Assembly (NCBI GenBank): GCA_903850915.1
Contig: CAINMV010000014.1
Coordinates: 62,001-126,000 of the forward strand
Direction: 5' to 3'
DNA: 64,000 bases
DNA from: an uncultured Bacteroidota bacterium
GTDB taxonomy: Bacteria > Bacteroidota > Bacteroidia > UKL13-3
Shown here in pieces: positions 9,847 to 19,190 of this stretch (positions are counted from its first letter, which is position 1; each line of letters opens with the position of its first letter). The position numbers were made by a program, and so were the translations under genes. The notes beneath the pieces are model-generated. The model had not been told where the DNA came from. It searched no databases and saw only the letters and a program-made list of their open reading frames with translations.

Positions 9847-10665
9847 TTAATATTGCTCCTTTTCGTTTGGGAATTCATGGTTTTTCACATCTTCAATGTA
9901 GCGCCCAACTGCCCCTAAGATGTCTTCGTATAAATTGAGATAGCGTCGAATAAAGCGAGGACTAAAATCCTTACTTATGCCTAATAAATCATGTGTTACT
10001 AGCACCTGACCATCGACACCGCCACCAGCTCCAATCCCAATAATTGGTATTTTTATTTCTTGTGCCACTTGAGTGGCTAGTTTAGCTGGTATTTTTTCGA
10101 CCACGATGGCAAAACATCCTGCTTCTTGCAAAATATGGGCATCACGAATTAGCTTTTCAGCTTCTGCATCTTCTTTGGCGCGCACCTCAAAAGTGCCGAA
10201 TTTATATATAGATTGTGGTGTTAATCCGAGGTGTCCCATTACAGGAATACCAGCTGAAACAATACGTTTTATGGAATCCACTACTTCTTCGCCACCTTCT
10301 AATTTAATGGCATGAGCGCCTGATTCCTTCATAATTCTAATGGCGGACGACAAGGCTTCAAGGCTGTTGCCTTGATAAGAACCAAACGGCAAATCTACCA
10401 CTACCAAGGCTCTATAAATGGCGCGAATTACCGAGGATGCATGGTAAATCATTTGGTCGAGTGTAATGGGAAGTGTGGTCATGTGACCAGCCATTACATT
10501 ACTAGCGCTATCGCCAACAAGAAGCACGTCTACTTTAGCGGCATCAAGAATTTTGGCTGTGCTATAATCGTATGCCGTTAACATACTTATTTTTTCACCA
10601 CGTTCCTTCATTTCCTGAAGCACATGTGTGGTAATGCGTTTAATGTCTTTGTAGTGTACAGACAT
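9847..10665 (-). CDS. panB: 3-methyl-2-oxobutanoate hydroxymethyltransferase
   Basis: PanB transfers a hydroxymethyl group from methylene-tetrahydrofolate to ketoisovalerate, the first committed step to pantothenate and CoA. The 272 residues match the full family length. Visible signatures are [12 protein letters not shown] at about residue 28, the metal-site segment [20 protein letters not shown] near 120, and GHLGLTPQS and [16 protein letters not shown] in the later barrel strands. Other pan genes are not nearby. The gene follows the ABC-F gene on the same strand with a 143-base gap that contains two short perfect dyads, so it may have its own promoter. Identification is secure. Confidence 0.96.
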   Translation of the reverse strand: MSVHYKDIKRITTHVLQEMKERGEKISMLTAYDYSTAKILDAAKVDVLLVGDSASNVMAGHMTTLPITLDQMIYHASSVIRAIYRALVVVDLPFGSYQGNSLEALSSAIRIMKESGAHAIKLEGGEEVVDSIKRIVSAGIPVMGHLGLTPQSIYKFGTFEVRAKEDAEAEKLIRDAHILQEAGCFAIVVEKIPAKLATQVAQEIKIPIIGIGAGGGVDGQVLVTHDLLGISKDFSPRFIRRYLNLYEDILGAVGRYIEDVKNHEFPNEKEQY

Positions 10666-10698
10666 AGTATATGTGATGATTTTATTTACAGATGATTT

Positions 10699-10716
10699 AA
10701 TTCTATAGTTAGAATT
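10699..10716. repeat. Perfect inverted repeat upstream of panB
   Basis: AATTCTATAGTTAGAATT has 7-bp arms (AATTCTA/TAGAATT) and a 4-bp spacer. It lies 34 bases before the panB ATG. It could be an operator or a chance dyad in AT-rich DNA. Confidence 0.35.
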
Positions 10717-10771
10717 TCATTGGTAAAATTGAGCTTTTTATTTTAAACCGCCAACTCTTTGTACTATTTAC

Positions 10772-10788
10772 TCAAATTTGCAATTTGA
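10772..10788. repeat. Second inverted repeat in the ABC-F/panB gap
   Basis: TCAAATTTGCAATTTGA has 7-bp arms (TCAAATT/AATTTGA) around a 3-base centre, 21 bases after the ABC-F stop codon. It lacks the GC-rich stem and T-tract of a terminator. Its function is unknown. Confidence 0.3.
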
Positions 10789-10808
10789 TTCGATACCATT
10801 GCCGTATG

Positions 10809-12473
<1,665 letters not shown>

Positions 12474-12516
12474 CTATAGCGTGAAAATAGTTTTAGCGAC
12501 TCTGATGAACATTTTT

Positions 12517-12524
12517 TACATTTG
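12517..12524 (+). promoter_or_regulatory. -7 promoter box of the menE-like gene
   Basis: TACATTTG is a perfect TAnnTTTG match. With the transcription start expected about four bases after the box, the mRNA would begin at or next to the GTG at 12528. A TTTT about 22 bases upstream could serve as a weak -33 element. Confidence 0.55.
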
Positions 12525-12527
12525 TAC

Positions 12528-13616
12528 GTGAGTTTTATCATCCTTGAGCAGCAGCAAATTCCCTTTGCCGAAATACCGTTTATTTCAAACATAGCCGATT
12601 TTAATGACTACTCGCAATCGGTCCTTCATTTTTGCAAATGCTGGTTGCAAAAGCAGTCTAACTTTGAAATTACCACCTCTGGAAGTACAGGAACACCGCA
12701 GTCAATAGTGTGGTCGCGTGAACTTATGCTTTGGAGTATTAATAATACGGTACGTTACCTCAATCTAAAATCAGGCATGCATATTTTGCATTGTATTGAT
12801 GCAAATAAAGCAGGGGGTATGATGATGTTAGCAAGAGCCTTGTATCTTAAAATGAGCGTGGAGGTTGTTCATCCAGCATCAAACCCCTTTACTAGTGCAA
12901 CTTCAAACTACTACAACCTTGCCTCCATGGTGCCTTTGCAAGTGGCCCAATTGATAGCTGAAAGTAGGCTTGATGAACTCGATCGGATTGAAGTTTTACT
13001 TGTTGGAGGGGCATCATTAAGCAATTCGATGATAAACGCATTGCAGAATCGACCAACCCGAATTTATGCCACTTATGGAATGACTGAAACCGCCTCTCAT
13101 ATTGCTTTGCAGCTCATTAATGGAGTAGAAAAGAAGCCAATGTTTGCTTTGCTTCCTGACGTAAAAATAAGTATAGGTGAGAATCAATGTGCGGTAATAA
13201 CAACACCATTCCATAGGCAATTAAAAACCAACGATAGGCTTTTTTTAGGGGCAGACGGCCGTTTCCAAGTATTAGGACGCGCAGATAATACAATTAATAG
13301 TGGTGGTGTTAAAATTTCACTTGAGAAGGTGGAAATTGCTGTTGACATTGCTTTAACAGCCTTAAAGTTAAATTTTTTCAATTTTTGCGCATGGAAGCAA
13401 CCTGACGAAAAGCTCGGGGAAGCGTTGATTGTTATTTTTGAAACAGCAACCTTGGATACAGCAATAGAATTAACAATTTTTCAAGAGTTGTCGCACAATT
13501 TGCAGAAGTATGAATTACCAAAGCGGTTTTATTTTACATCCAAATTAGTATACACCACATCGGGTAAAATTGATCGCAATGGAACGGCACTCAGCGTTTT
13601 TAAGGGTAATAATTAG
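12528..13616 (+). CDS. menE: MenE-like O-succinylbenzoate-CoA ligase (acyl-adenylate family)
   Basis: This is an AMP-binding enzyme of about 362 residues, the compact form used by Bacteroidota as MenE in menaquinone synthesis. The P-loop TTSGSTGTPQSIVWS is at about residue 50, followed by KAGGMMMLARALYL, the adenylation motif YGMTETASHIA near 185, and GRADNTINSGGVKISLEKVE in the hinge near 250. A short C-terminal lid ends with SGKIDRN, which holds the catalytic Lys. The track start (TTG 12522) lies inside the -7 box, so I use GTG 12528; the mRNA may be leaderless. No other men gene is adjacent, so the exact acyl substrate is inferred from family shape. Confidence 0.82.
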   Translation: MSFIILEQQQIPFAEIPFISNIADFNDYSQSVLHFCKCWLQKQSNFEITTSGSTGTPQSIVWSRELMLWSINNTVRYLNLKSGMHILHCIDANKAGGMMMLARALYLKMSVEVVHPASNPFTSATSNYYNLASMVPLQVAQLIAESRLDELDRIEVLLVGGASLSNSMINALQNRPTRIYATYGMTETASHIALQLINGVEKKPMFALLPDVKISIGENQCAVITTPFHRQLKTNDRLFLGADGRFQVLGRADNTINSGGVKISLEKVEIAVDIALTALKLNFFNFCAWKQPDEKLGEALIVIFETATLDTAIELTIFQELSHNLQKYELPKRFYFTSKLVYTTSGKIDRNGTALSVFKGNN

Positions 13617-13623
13617 TATGTGT

Positions 13624-14904
13624 TTACTCAACTTTGATATTGTATTTTTCTGCATACTTTTTATTCAATTGCTTTTGAGAATTATCTAAGTTAATTTCTC
13701 GTCCTTGTATAAAAGCGTGTGTTAAAATATTTCCTTGCATATCGAGCGCGTCACCCTTTGAAATGAAAAGTGTGGCATCTTTTCCTACTTCTAAGGTGCC
13801 GGTGGTTTTGTCGATTCCTAAAATTTCAGCCGTATTTTTGGTGATACTTTCTAGTGCTTGTTCTTTGCTAATGCCATATCCGGCGGTAGTTCCAGCCATA
13901 AATGGGAGGTTCCGAATTTGCCACCCCCCATTGGTGCATAAACAGTATTTTATGTTCTCATGCTGCAATATGGCGGCTGTCTTATAGGGCATATCAATGG
14001 CTTCCTGATTTCGGGAAGGTAAGCGGTGTGTGTTATTTAGAATCACAGAAATGTTATTTTCTTTAATTAAATCCAAAGCCTGATAGGCATCAGCAGCACC
14101 CACTAAAACCAAATTGACTTTGTATTTTTTAAAGAAATTGATAGCATGTATTATACCTTTTACATAATCTACATGCACATAAATTGTTTTTGTTTTGCTA
14201 AAGAGGCCTTTCATACTTTCGAATTTAGCATTCACCGACGAATGACTACTTTCTTGGCAATAGGCATAGGCGTCTTGCATTAGCTTTTCGATAAGTGTAA
14301 ATTGCTTTTTTTCATTGTCATCATTTCTTTTTATTTCATCTTCATTGGTGCCACTTGGTGCAAACTCAGGATAGTTTAAATGTATGCCATCGTCCGTTTT
14401 ATAAGCAGCATCTTCCCAATTCCAAGCATCGAGTTGAACTATGCTACTGCTACCACTTACAATGCCTCCTTGGGGCGTACATTGTGAAAGTAATACGCCA
14501 TTAACTCTTATGGTAGGGGTAATTTTCGAATCGGTATTGTAGGCAATAAGGCTTCTTACATTTGGGTTGATATCACCAACCTCTGTATAGTCTAAGGTAG
14601 AACGCACCATTTCTATTTCATTTAATCCCAAATAATTATTTGGGGCTATAAATCCAGGATATACATGTTTTCCGGTGGCATCAATGATGGTGGCGTTGGC
14701 TATGGATTTGCTCTCTTTTCCAACATAGGTAATTTTGCCCGCTTCAAAAGTAATGGTGCCTTTTTCAATTACAAGGCCTGTGGCTGTATGTATAGTAGCG
14801 TTTTGTATTACAATAGCCGCCGACTGAGATTTAGCGGGTGTAGGGTTTTGAGCACCCAAAGCAAAGGTAGATATGATAATTGCGACAAGAAGTAGTATAC
14901 GCAT
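13624..14904 (-). CDS. Secreted amidohydrolase-like protein lacking metal ligands
   Basis: This amidohydrolase-superfamily protein of about 426 residues has a signal peptide (MRILLLVAIIISTFALGAQ), so it is periplasmic. The small beta-sandwich, with VIQNATIHTATG at the N-terminus and GTLEVGKDATLFI at the C-terminus, matches imidazolonepropionase/dihydroorotase-like enzymes. The first metal motif, normally PGxIDxHxH, reads PGFIAPNNYLGL. The late strand that should carry the metal-binding Asp reads CTNGGWQIRNLP. Metal-dependent hydrolysis therefore looks lost. I start at ATG 14904; the track's TTG adds seven residues in front of the signal peptide. The gene converges on menE with 7 bases between the stops. 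Its role is unknown. Confidence 0.75.
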   Translation of the reverse strand: MRILLLVAIIISTFALGAQNPTPAKSQSAAIVIQNATIHTATGLVIEKGTITFEAGKITYVGKESKSIANATIIDATGKHVYPGFIAPNNYLGLNEIEMVRSTLDYTEVGDINPNVRSLIAYNTDSKITPTIRVNGVLLSQCTPQGGIVSGSSSIVQLDAWNWEDAAYKTDDGIHLNYPEFAPSGTNEDEIKRNDDNEKKQFTLIEKLMQDAYAYCQESSHSSVNAKFESMKGLFSKTKTIYVHVDYVKGIIHAINFFKKYKVNLVLVGAADAYQALDLIKENNISVILNNTHRLPSRNQEAIDMPYKTAAILQHENIKYCLCTNGGWQIRNLPFMAGTTAGYGISKEQALESITKNTAEILGIDKTTGTLEVGKDATLFISKGDALDMQGNILTHAFIQGREINLDNSQKQLNKKYAEKYNIKVE

Positions 14905-15081
14905 GAATAATATTTTTGTTGGCAAGATAAGAATTTTGGTGCTTTAAAATTCGAGTTATTGTGGCTGTTTTTATTTTCTATGTTATTTATGATTGATTCT
15001 TGTTAATTATAATATTTGCATGAAGATAAAAGTTCAATTTTCTAACATAAATAAATATCGAGAAAGGTGGTTTAATTCGAT

Positions 15082-16080
15082 TTAGTAAAATAGGGTGGTG
15101 CCGATATCTAAAATTTTAAGCTCCCCATTAATTTTCAGTTCTTCTTCATAGTTCTTTAGTAATCGGAACGGCTCACTTAAGGGTTCGTCGCTTAGGTCAA
15201 ATGTTCCGATATGCATCGGAATAAATACTTTGGCTCCGGTATCATTAAACGCCTTAACCGCCTCGGCCGGGTTTTTATGACTGGTGCTCATAAACCATTC
15301 TGGCTTGTAGGCACCACAACCTAAAATGCCAATATCGATAGTTCCAAAAAGAGAGCCCACTTCCTTGAAATGCGCGTCATAGCCGCTGTCGGCACCAAAA
15401 TAAATAGATTGGTTTTTGCCTTGAATAATAAAACTACCCCAAAGCATTTCATTCAAATCCCAAAGGAATCTTCGGCTCCAATGTTTGGCTGGTAAATATG
15501 CAATGTTCAACTTTCGGAAACTATATTGTTGGTACCACCCCGCCTCTTCAATTACATTTTGAATCTTCCATTGTCGTAGTAAATTTCCAATTTGCAAGCC
15601 CGTTAAAATTAAGGCTGTTGGATTCGTTGCACAAAGTAATTTCATGCTTTTTTCATCAGCGTGGTCTCTGTGGTTGTGTGAGAGCAGTATAACATCAACA
15701 TCTTTTATTTCTGATGGATGGCATGGCATGGCGGTTTTTCGCTTTAGTCCGCTAATGCCCCAAAAGATGGGGTCGATGACAATCCGAATGCCATCAATAT
15801 GCAACAGAAACGAGGCATGACCTAGCCAAACCACGCCGTCGCTTTTGTTCTGTAAGAAGTGTGAGTTGAAATTTACGGTGTGGCAAAATTGCTCTACTTT
15901 CTTTTCTAGCCTATGTGGCTTCTTGCCCAATTGCCATTGCAACACCTCTTTCAAGCCTCGTTCCGACTTCTCATTTAAGTTGCAATATAAGCCTCGCTCA
16001 TCTAAGGGGTTTTGTAGCCAATTATCCTTTATTATAGGTAGTTTGGGATTGGTTGTCACAAACTTTTTTTTCGCACACAT
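15082..16080 (-). CDS. MBL-fold metallohydrolase (NAPE-PLD/UlaG-like)
   Basis: The protein has 332 residues with the complete metallo-beta-lactamase motif set. HNHRDH is at about residue 136, PAKHWSRR near 200, GADSGYDAHF near 230 and MHIGTFDLS near 290. These would bind two metal ions. The sequence order and the motif WLGHASFLLHIDG resemble bacterial relatives of N-acyl-phosphatidylethanolamine phospholipase D. No signal peptide is visible. A -7 box lies about 47 bases upstream. The gene stands alone between divergent and convergent neighbours. The substrate, possibly a lipid phosphodiester, cannot be assigned. Confidence 0.83.
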   Translation of the reverse strand: MCAKKKFVTTNPKLPIIKDNWLQNPLDERGLYCNLNEKSERGLKEVLQWQLGKKPHRLEKKVEQFCHTVNFNSHFLQNKSDGVVWLGHASFLLHIDGIRIVIDPIFWGISGLKRKTAMPCHPSEIKDVDVILLSHNHRDHADEKSMKLLCATNPTALILTGLQIGNLLRQWKIQNVIEEAGWYQQYSFRKLNIAYLPAKHWSRRFLWDLNEMLWGSFIIQGKNQSIYFGADSGYDAHFKEVGSLFGTIDIGILGCGAYKPEWFMSTSHKNPAEAVKAFNDTGAKVFIPMHIGTFDLSDEPLSEPFRLLKNYEEELKINGELKILDIGTTLFY

Positions 16081-16126
16081 GGTATTTTGATGTTGTTTAG
16101 TTAAAATGATTTATTAGGTTTGCCTG

Positions 16127-16134
16127 CAAATGTA
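16127..16134 (-). promoter_or_regulatory. -7 promoter box of the MBL-fold gene
   Basis: TACATTTG on the minus strand matches the consensus fully and predicts a leader of roughly 40 bases before the ATG at 16080. Confidence 0.5.
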
Positions 16135-16243
16135 TAGAAAGTTCAATTTGAGGTGCTTTTATAAAATTAATCGTTATCGAATTTGAATATTAAAATAGTA
16201 AATTGCACTAAAAATAAAAAGTATAGAAAAGCCAATAAATACA

Positions 16244-16876
16244 ATGCATAAACCAATTAGAAACGCACTCGAGAGCATATTTGCAGGGGAACGTCAACTT
16301 AACGTGAGAGCCGAGGTGATGATAGTTTTTTCATCCGAAGATAAATTCATGGATAAGTTAAAACGTATTGATGCTATAGTCGAGATTCATAAAATAAAAT
16401 CAATAAGTGAAATACTGGTGGATTTGCTTATCATAGATGCTATCGCAAGGAGCACCGATCGCGAAGCATTTTTTGATAGTGAAGAGTGGCTCGTTATTGA
16501 AGAAGGAACGCTAGATAGAGGTAGTGAATTGTTAAATATGTTTTTGTTTTTACAGGAATGTAAGGATGATGATATAACCGCCAATCTTGCTACGTTTTTA
16601 GATGATTTCTTGTTGGTTCATGAAGATGAATTTCAAGATGAACATCGAATTTATGAAGATATTATTAAACATCAAGATGCTATTGATACTGACGAAGAGG
16701 CAATTTTAAATATATCTAAGGAGCTTTCTAACGATTCTGATATGAAAGAATTATTTTTGCCTTTGATGCTTTATTTTTATGGTTTGGAGCATAAAACAAA
16801 AATAGACTTAAGTACATTTACGCATTATCAACTTGCCGCTTATGCGGCGTTAAACGGATTTACAACAATAAATTAA
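16244..16876 (+). CDS. Hypothetical acidic cytoplasmic protein
   Basis: I do not recognise this 210-residue protein. It has no signal peptide and no membrane helix, and it is rich in Asp and Glu, especially at residues 95-165 (for example QECKDDDI and DTDEEAI). The pattern looks mostly helical, with hydrophobic repeats such as LVDLLIIDAIA and LFLPLMLYFYGLEH. It begins the group DUF4199-GT2 with a 34-base gap, so co-transcription is plausible. The ATG start follows an A-rich stretch. It could be a partner or regulator of the downstream membrane proteins, but nothing in the sequence proves this. Confidence 0.7.
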   Translation: MHKPIRNALESIFAGERQLNVRAEVMIVFSSEDKFMDKLKRIDAIVEIHKIKSISEILVDLLIIDAIARSTDREAFFDSEEWLVIEEGTLDRGSELLNMFLFLQECKDDDITANLATFLDDFLLVHEDEFQDEHRIYEDIIKHQDAIDTDEEAILNISKELSNDSDMKELFLPLMLYFYGLEHKTKIDLSTFTHYQLAAYAALNGFTTIN

Positions 16877-16910
16877 ATTACCACCTAGTCGTATTATAAA
16901 AGAAAACATA

Positions 16911-17468
16911 ATGGAAGTACAAAATATATCACCTGTTCCTTCAGCAATGCGATGGGGAGCTATCCTCGGACTCGTTGGTGTTGCAACGTCAACATTGAAT
17001 TTTGCGATGGGAGGTTTTGCACCTGAAAATCAGGACTCAGGCATTACCAAAATTATACAGTTTGCAATGTATGCCATCATTATTTTAGTTTTAGTTGTTG
17101 CTACGCAACAGCATCGCGATCGTGAACTTGGAGGTTTTATGTCATATGGCAGAGGGCTCGGTCTTGGTGCATTAATTGGTCTTTTCTACGGTTTAATAGC
17201 ATCGTTAACTACCTTTGTTATTTTGCAGTATTTAATGCCAATTGACTATGCAGATAAAATGATGGAAGTGGCGCAGCAAAAAATGATGGAAGGCAATCCG
17301 AATATGACGGAAGAGCAAGCAGAGATGGGCCTTAGCATGGCACGAAAATTCATGACTCCTTCTTGGATGTCTATTTTCGTTTTGCTTGGTAGCGTTTTTA
17401 TGTGTTTCTTTTTCTCACTTATCGTTTCTGCTTTCGTTAAGAAAAGCAACCCAGACGAATTAAATTAA
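16911..17468 (+). CDS. DUF4199 family membrane protein
   Basis: The protein has 185 residues and four predicted membrane helices (about 14-32, 46-63, 82-108 and 145-170). The loop QQHRDRELGGFMSYGRGLGLGALIG is typical of DUF4199 proteins, which are widespread in Bacteroidota and of unknown function. A Met-rich amphipathic stretch (MMEVAQQKMMEG) precedes the last helix. It lies 6 bases before the next GT2 gene, a neighbourhood often seen for this family, which suggests a role linked to the lipid-linked sugar enzyme. Confidence 0.8.
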   Translation: MEVQNISPVPSAMRWGAILGLVGVATSTLNFAMGGFAPENQDSGITKIIQFAMYAIIILVLVVATQQHRDRELGGFMSYGRGLGLGALIGLFYGLIASLTTFVILQYLMPIDYADKMMEVAQQKMMEGNPNMTEEQAEMGLSMARKFMTPSWMSIFVLLGSVFMCFFFSLIVSAFVKKSNPDELN

Positions 17469-17474
17469 ATCATC

Positions 17475-18431
17475 TTGAATATTTCAGTTGTAATACCGCT
17501 GCTTAATGAAAGCGAATCGTTGCCAGAATTGCACGATTGGATAAAGCGCGTGTGTAATCAGCATGCGTTGAGTTATGAGATTATTTTTATCGATGACGGT
17601 AGTAATGATGGCAGCTGGGAAACAATCACAACCTTGAAGGCTTCCGATGCAAATGTGAAGGGCATTAAGTTTAGAAGAAACTACGGAAAATCGGCAGCTC
17701 TGAATGTGGGTTTTGCAGCAGCCTCTGGCGATGTGGTAATTACCATGGATGCAGATTTGCAAGATAGTCCTGATGAAATTCTGGGTCTGTACAAGAAAAT
17801 TACAGAAGAGAAATTCGATTTGGTGAGTGGATGGAAAAAGAAACGCTACGACAATGCATTAACAAAAAATATCCCTTCTAAATTATTCAACTTTGCTACG
17901 CAATCTATGAGTGGCATTAAGTTGCACGATTTTAATTGTGGCTTAAAAGCTTATCGTAGTGATGTTGTAAAAAACATTGAGGTTTATGGCGAGATGCACC
18001 GCTATATTCCGGTAATTGCCAAATGGGCAGGATTCAGAAAAATTGGAGAACAGGTGGTGGAACACCGTGCCCGCAAATACGGTACTACTAAGTTTGGTTT
18101 AGAGCGTTTTGTAAATGGATTTCTTGATTTACTCACGATCTTTTTCATGGGTAAATTTGGGAAGCGCCCAATGCATTTTTTTGGCGTAATGGGTACTTTG
18201 TCTTTTTTAATCGGATTTGTTGCTACTGTATTCCTAATCTGGGAGAAGGTATTTAATTATACAGCTCATTCTCGTAATCTCGTCGAAAAACCTTCGTTTT
18301 ATATTGCTCTTACCTTGCTAGTAATTGGTGTTATACTTTTTATTGCAGGGTTCTTGGGCGAGCTTATCTCTCGTAATGGAGGAGAACGAAATGCCTATAA
18401 TATTTCACAACGTTTGGGGCTCGATGCTTAG
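17475..18431 (+). CDS. GT2 polyprenyl-phosphate glycosyltransferase with C-terminal membrane helices (GtrB/DPM-like)
   Basis: The protein has 318 residues. The GT2 domain (1-220) carries ISVVIPLLNESESLPEL at the very start, IDDGSNDGS near 40 and the catalytic TMDADLQDSPDEI near 95. Two membrane helices follow at about 235-260 and 275-300, as in GtrB-type synthases that load a sugar onto undecaprenyl phosphate. The start is a TTG; an in-frame stop lies three codons upstream and the domain starts immediately, so TTG is the only reasonable choice. The gene follows DUF4199 by 6 bases. Sugar specificity is not visible. Confidence 0.88.
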   Translation: MNISVVIPLLNESESLPELHDWIKRVCNQHALSYEIIFIDDGSNDGSWETITTLKASDANVKGIKFRRNYGKSAALNVGFAAASGDVVITMDADLQDSPDEILGLYKKITEEKFDLVSGWKKKRYDNALTKNIPSKLFNFATQSMSGIKLHDFNCGLKAYRSDVVKNIEVYGEMHRYIPVIAKWAGFRKIGEQVVEHRARKYGTTKFGLERFVNGFLDLLTIFFMGKFGKRPMHFFGVMGTLSFLIGFVATVFLIWEKVFNYTAHSRNLVEKPSFYIALTLLVIGVILFIAGFLGELISRNGGERNAYNISQRLGLDA

Positions 18432-18438
18432 TCTTGGC

Positions 18439-19007
18439 TTAAACCGCAAATCCATCTATTTCTTGAACTTCTCCGGCTGCTAAATCGCCCAGATAAATTT
18501 TTCCTATGCGCACTCGAAAAAGGCGTAGCGTAGGAAACCCAACAGCGGCAGTCATCTTACGCACTTGCCGTACTTTCCCTTCTGTAAGCGTCACCGAAAT
18601 CCAACATGTTGGACCATGACGGTCATCGCGCAAGCGCTTGGTGCGTGGAGGAAATTCAGGTGCTTGGCTAAGCTTAATTACGTTGCATGGCAGTGTTTGG
18701 TATTTGGTTCCTCTAACACCAATTTCTACTCCTTGCTGCAGCGCATTAATGGCTTCTTCGGTGATGTCTCCGTCAACCTGAGCGTAGTATTCCTTTTCAA
18801 TAGTTTTGCTTCTAATACGCTCACTCATCATGCCATCGGTGGTAAGTAATAAAAGGCCTCACTATCTTCATCGAGGCGACCGATGGCCATCGTAAATTCA
18901 GGGAAATTATACAGTTCTCCAAGTAGTTTTTTCTTTTTTAAAACACAAACAAATTGACTTAAATATCCATAAGGCTTATGTATAATAAAGTGTCGGTGGC
19001 TAGGCAT
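18439..19007 (-). pseudogene. RluE-type 23S rRNA pseudouridine synthase, split by a one-base frameshift
   Basis: The track shows only the last 130 residues. The upstream minus-strand frame from ATG 19007 encodes the missing N-terminus: HFIIHKPYGYLSQF, LLGELYNFPEFTMAIGRLDEDSE with the catalytic Asp. It then runs out of frame (AFYYLPPMA-stop). Adding one G at the GAGGCC near 18857 (reading GAG GGC CTT TTA) restores GLLLLTTDGMMSERIRSK and joins the frames exactly. The repaired protein would have about 189 residues, normal for RluE/RsuA-type enzymes without an S4 domain, which modify a uridine in rRNA. Either the gene is inactivated or the assembly has a one-base error. It converges on the GT2 gene with a 7-base gap. 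Confidence 0.85.
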
Positions 19008-19190
19008 GAATTAAGGGATGGGTGCTCCGGGATTTTGGTTGTAAAAATACACAAATGGAAGTCTGCGAAGTGTTTTTTTCGAAAATAGTATTCTGCAAAA
19101 CGAGCATTTTGTTGGATAAAAGACGTGAAGCTAGTCCACTATTTATTACTATTATTGCAAGAATAAAATAGGCTATAACTTTTAATATAA

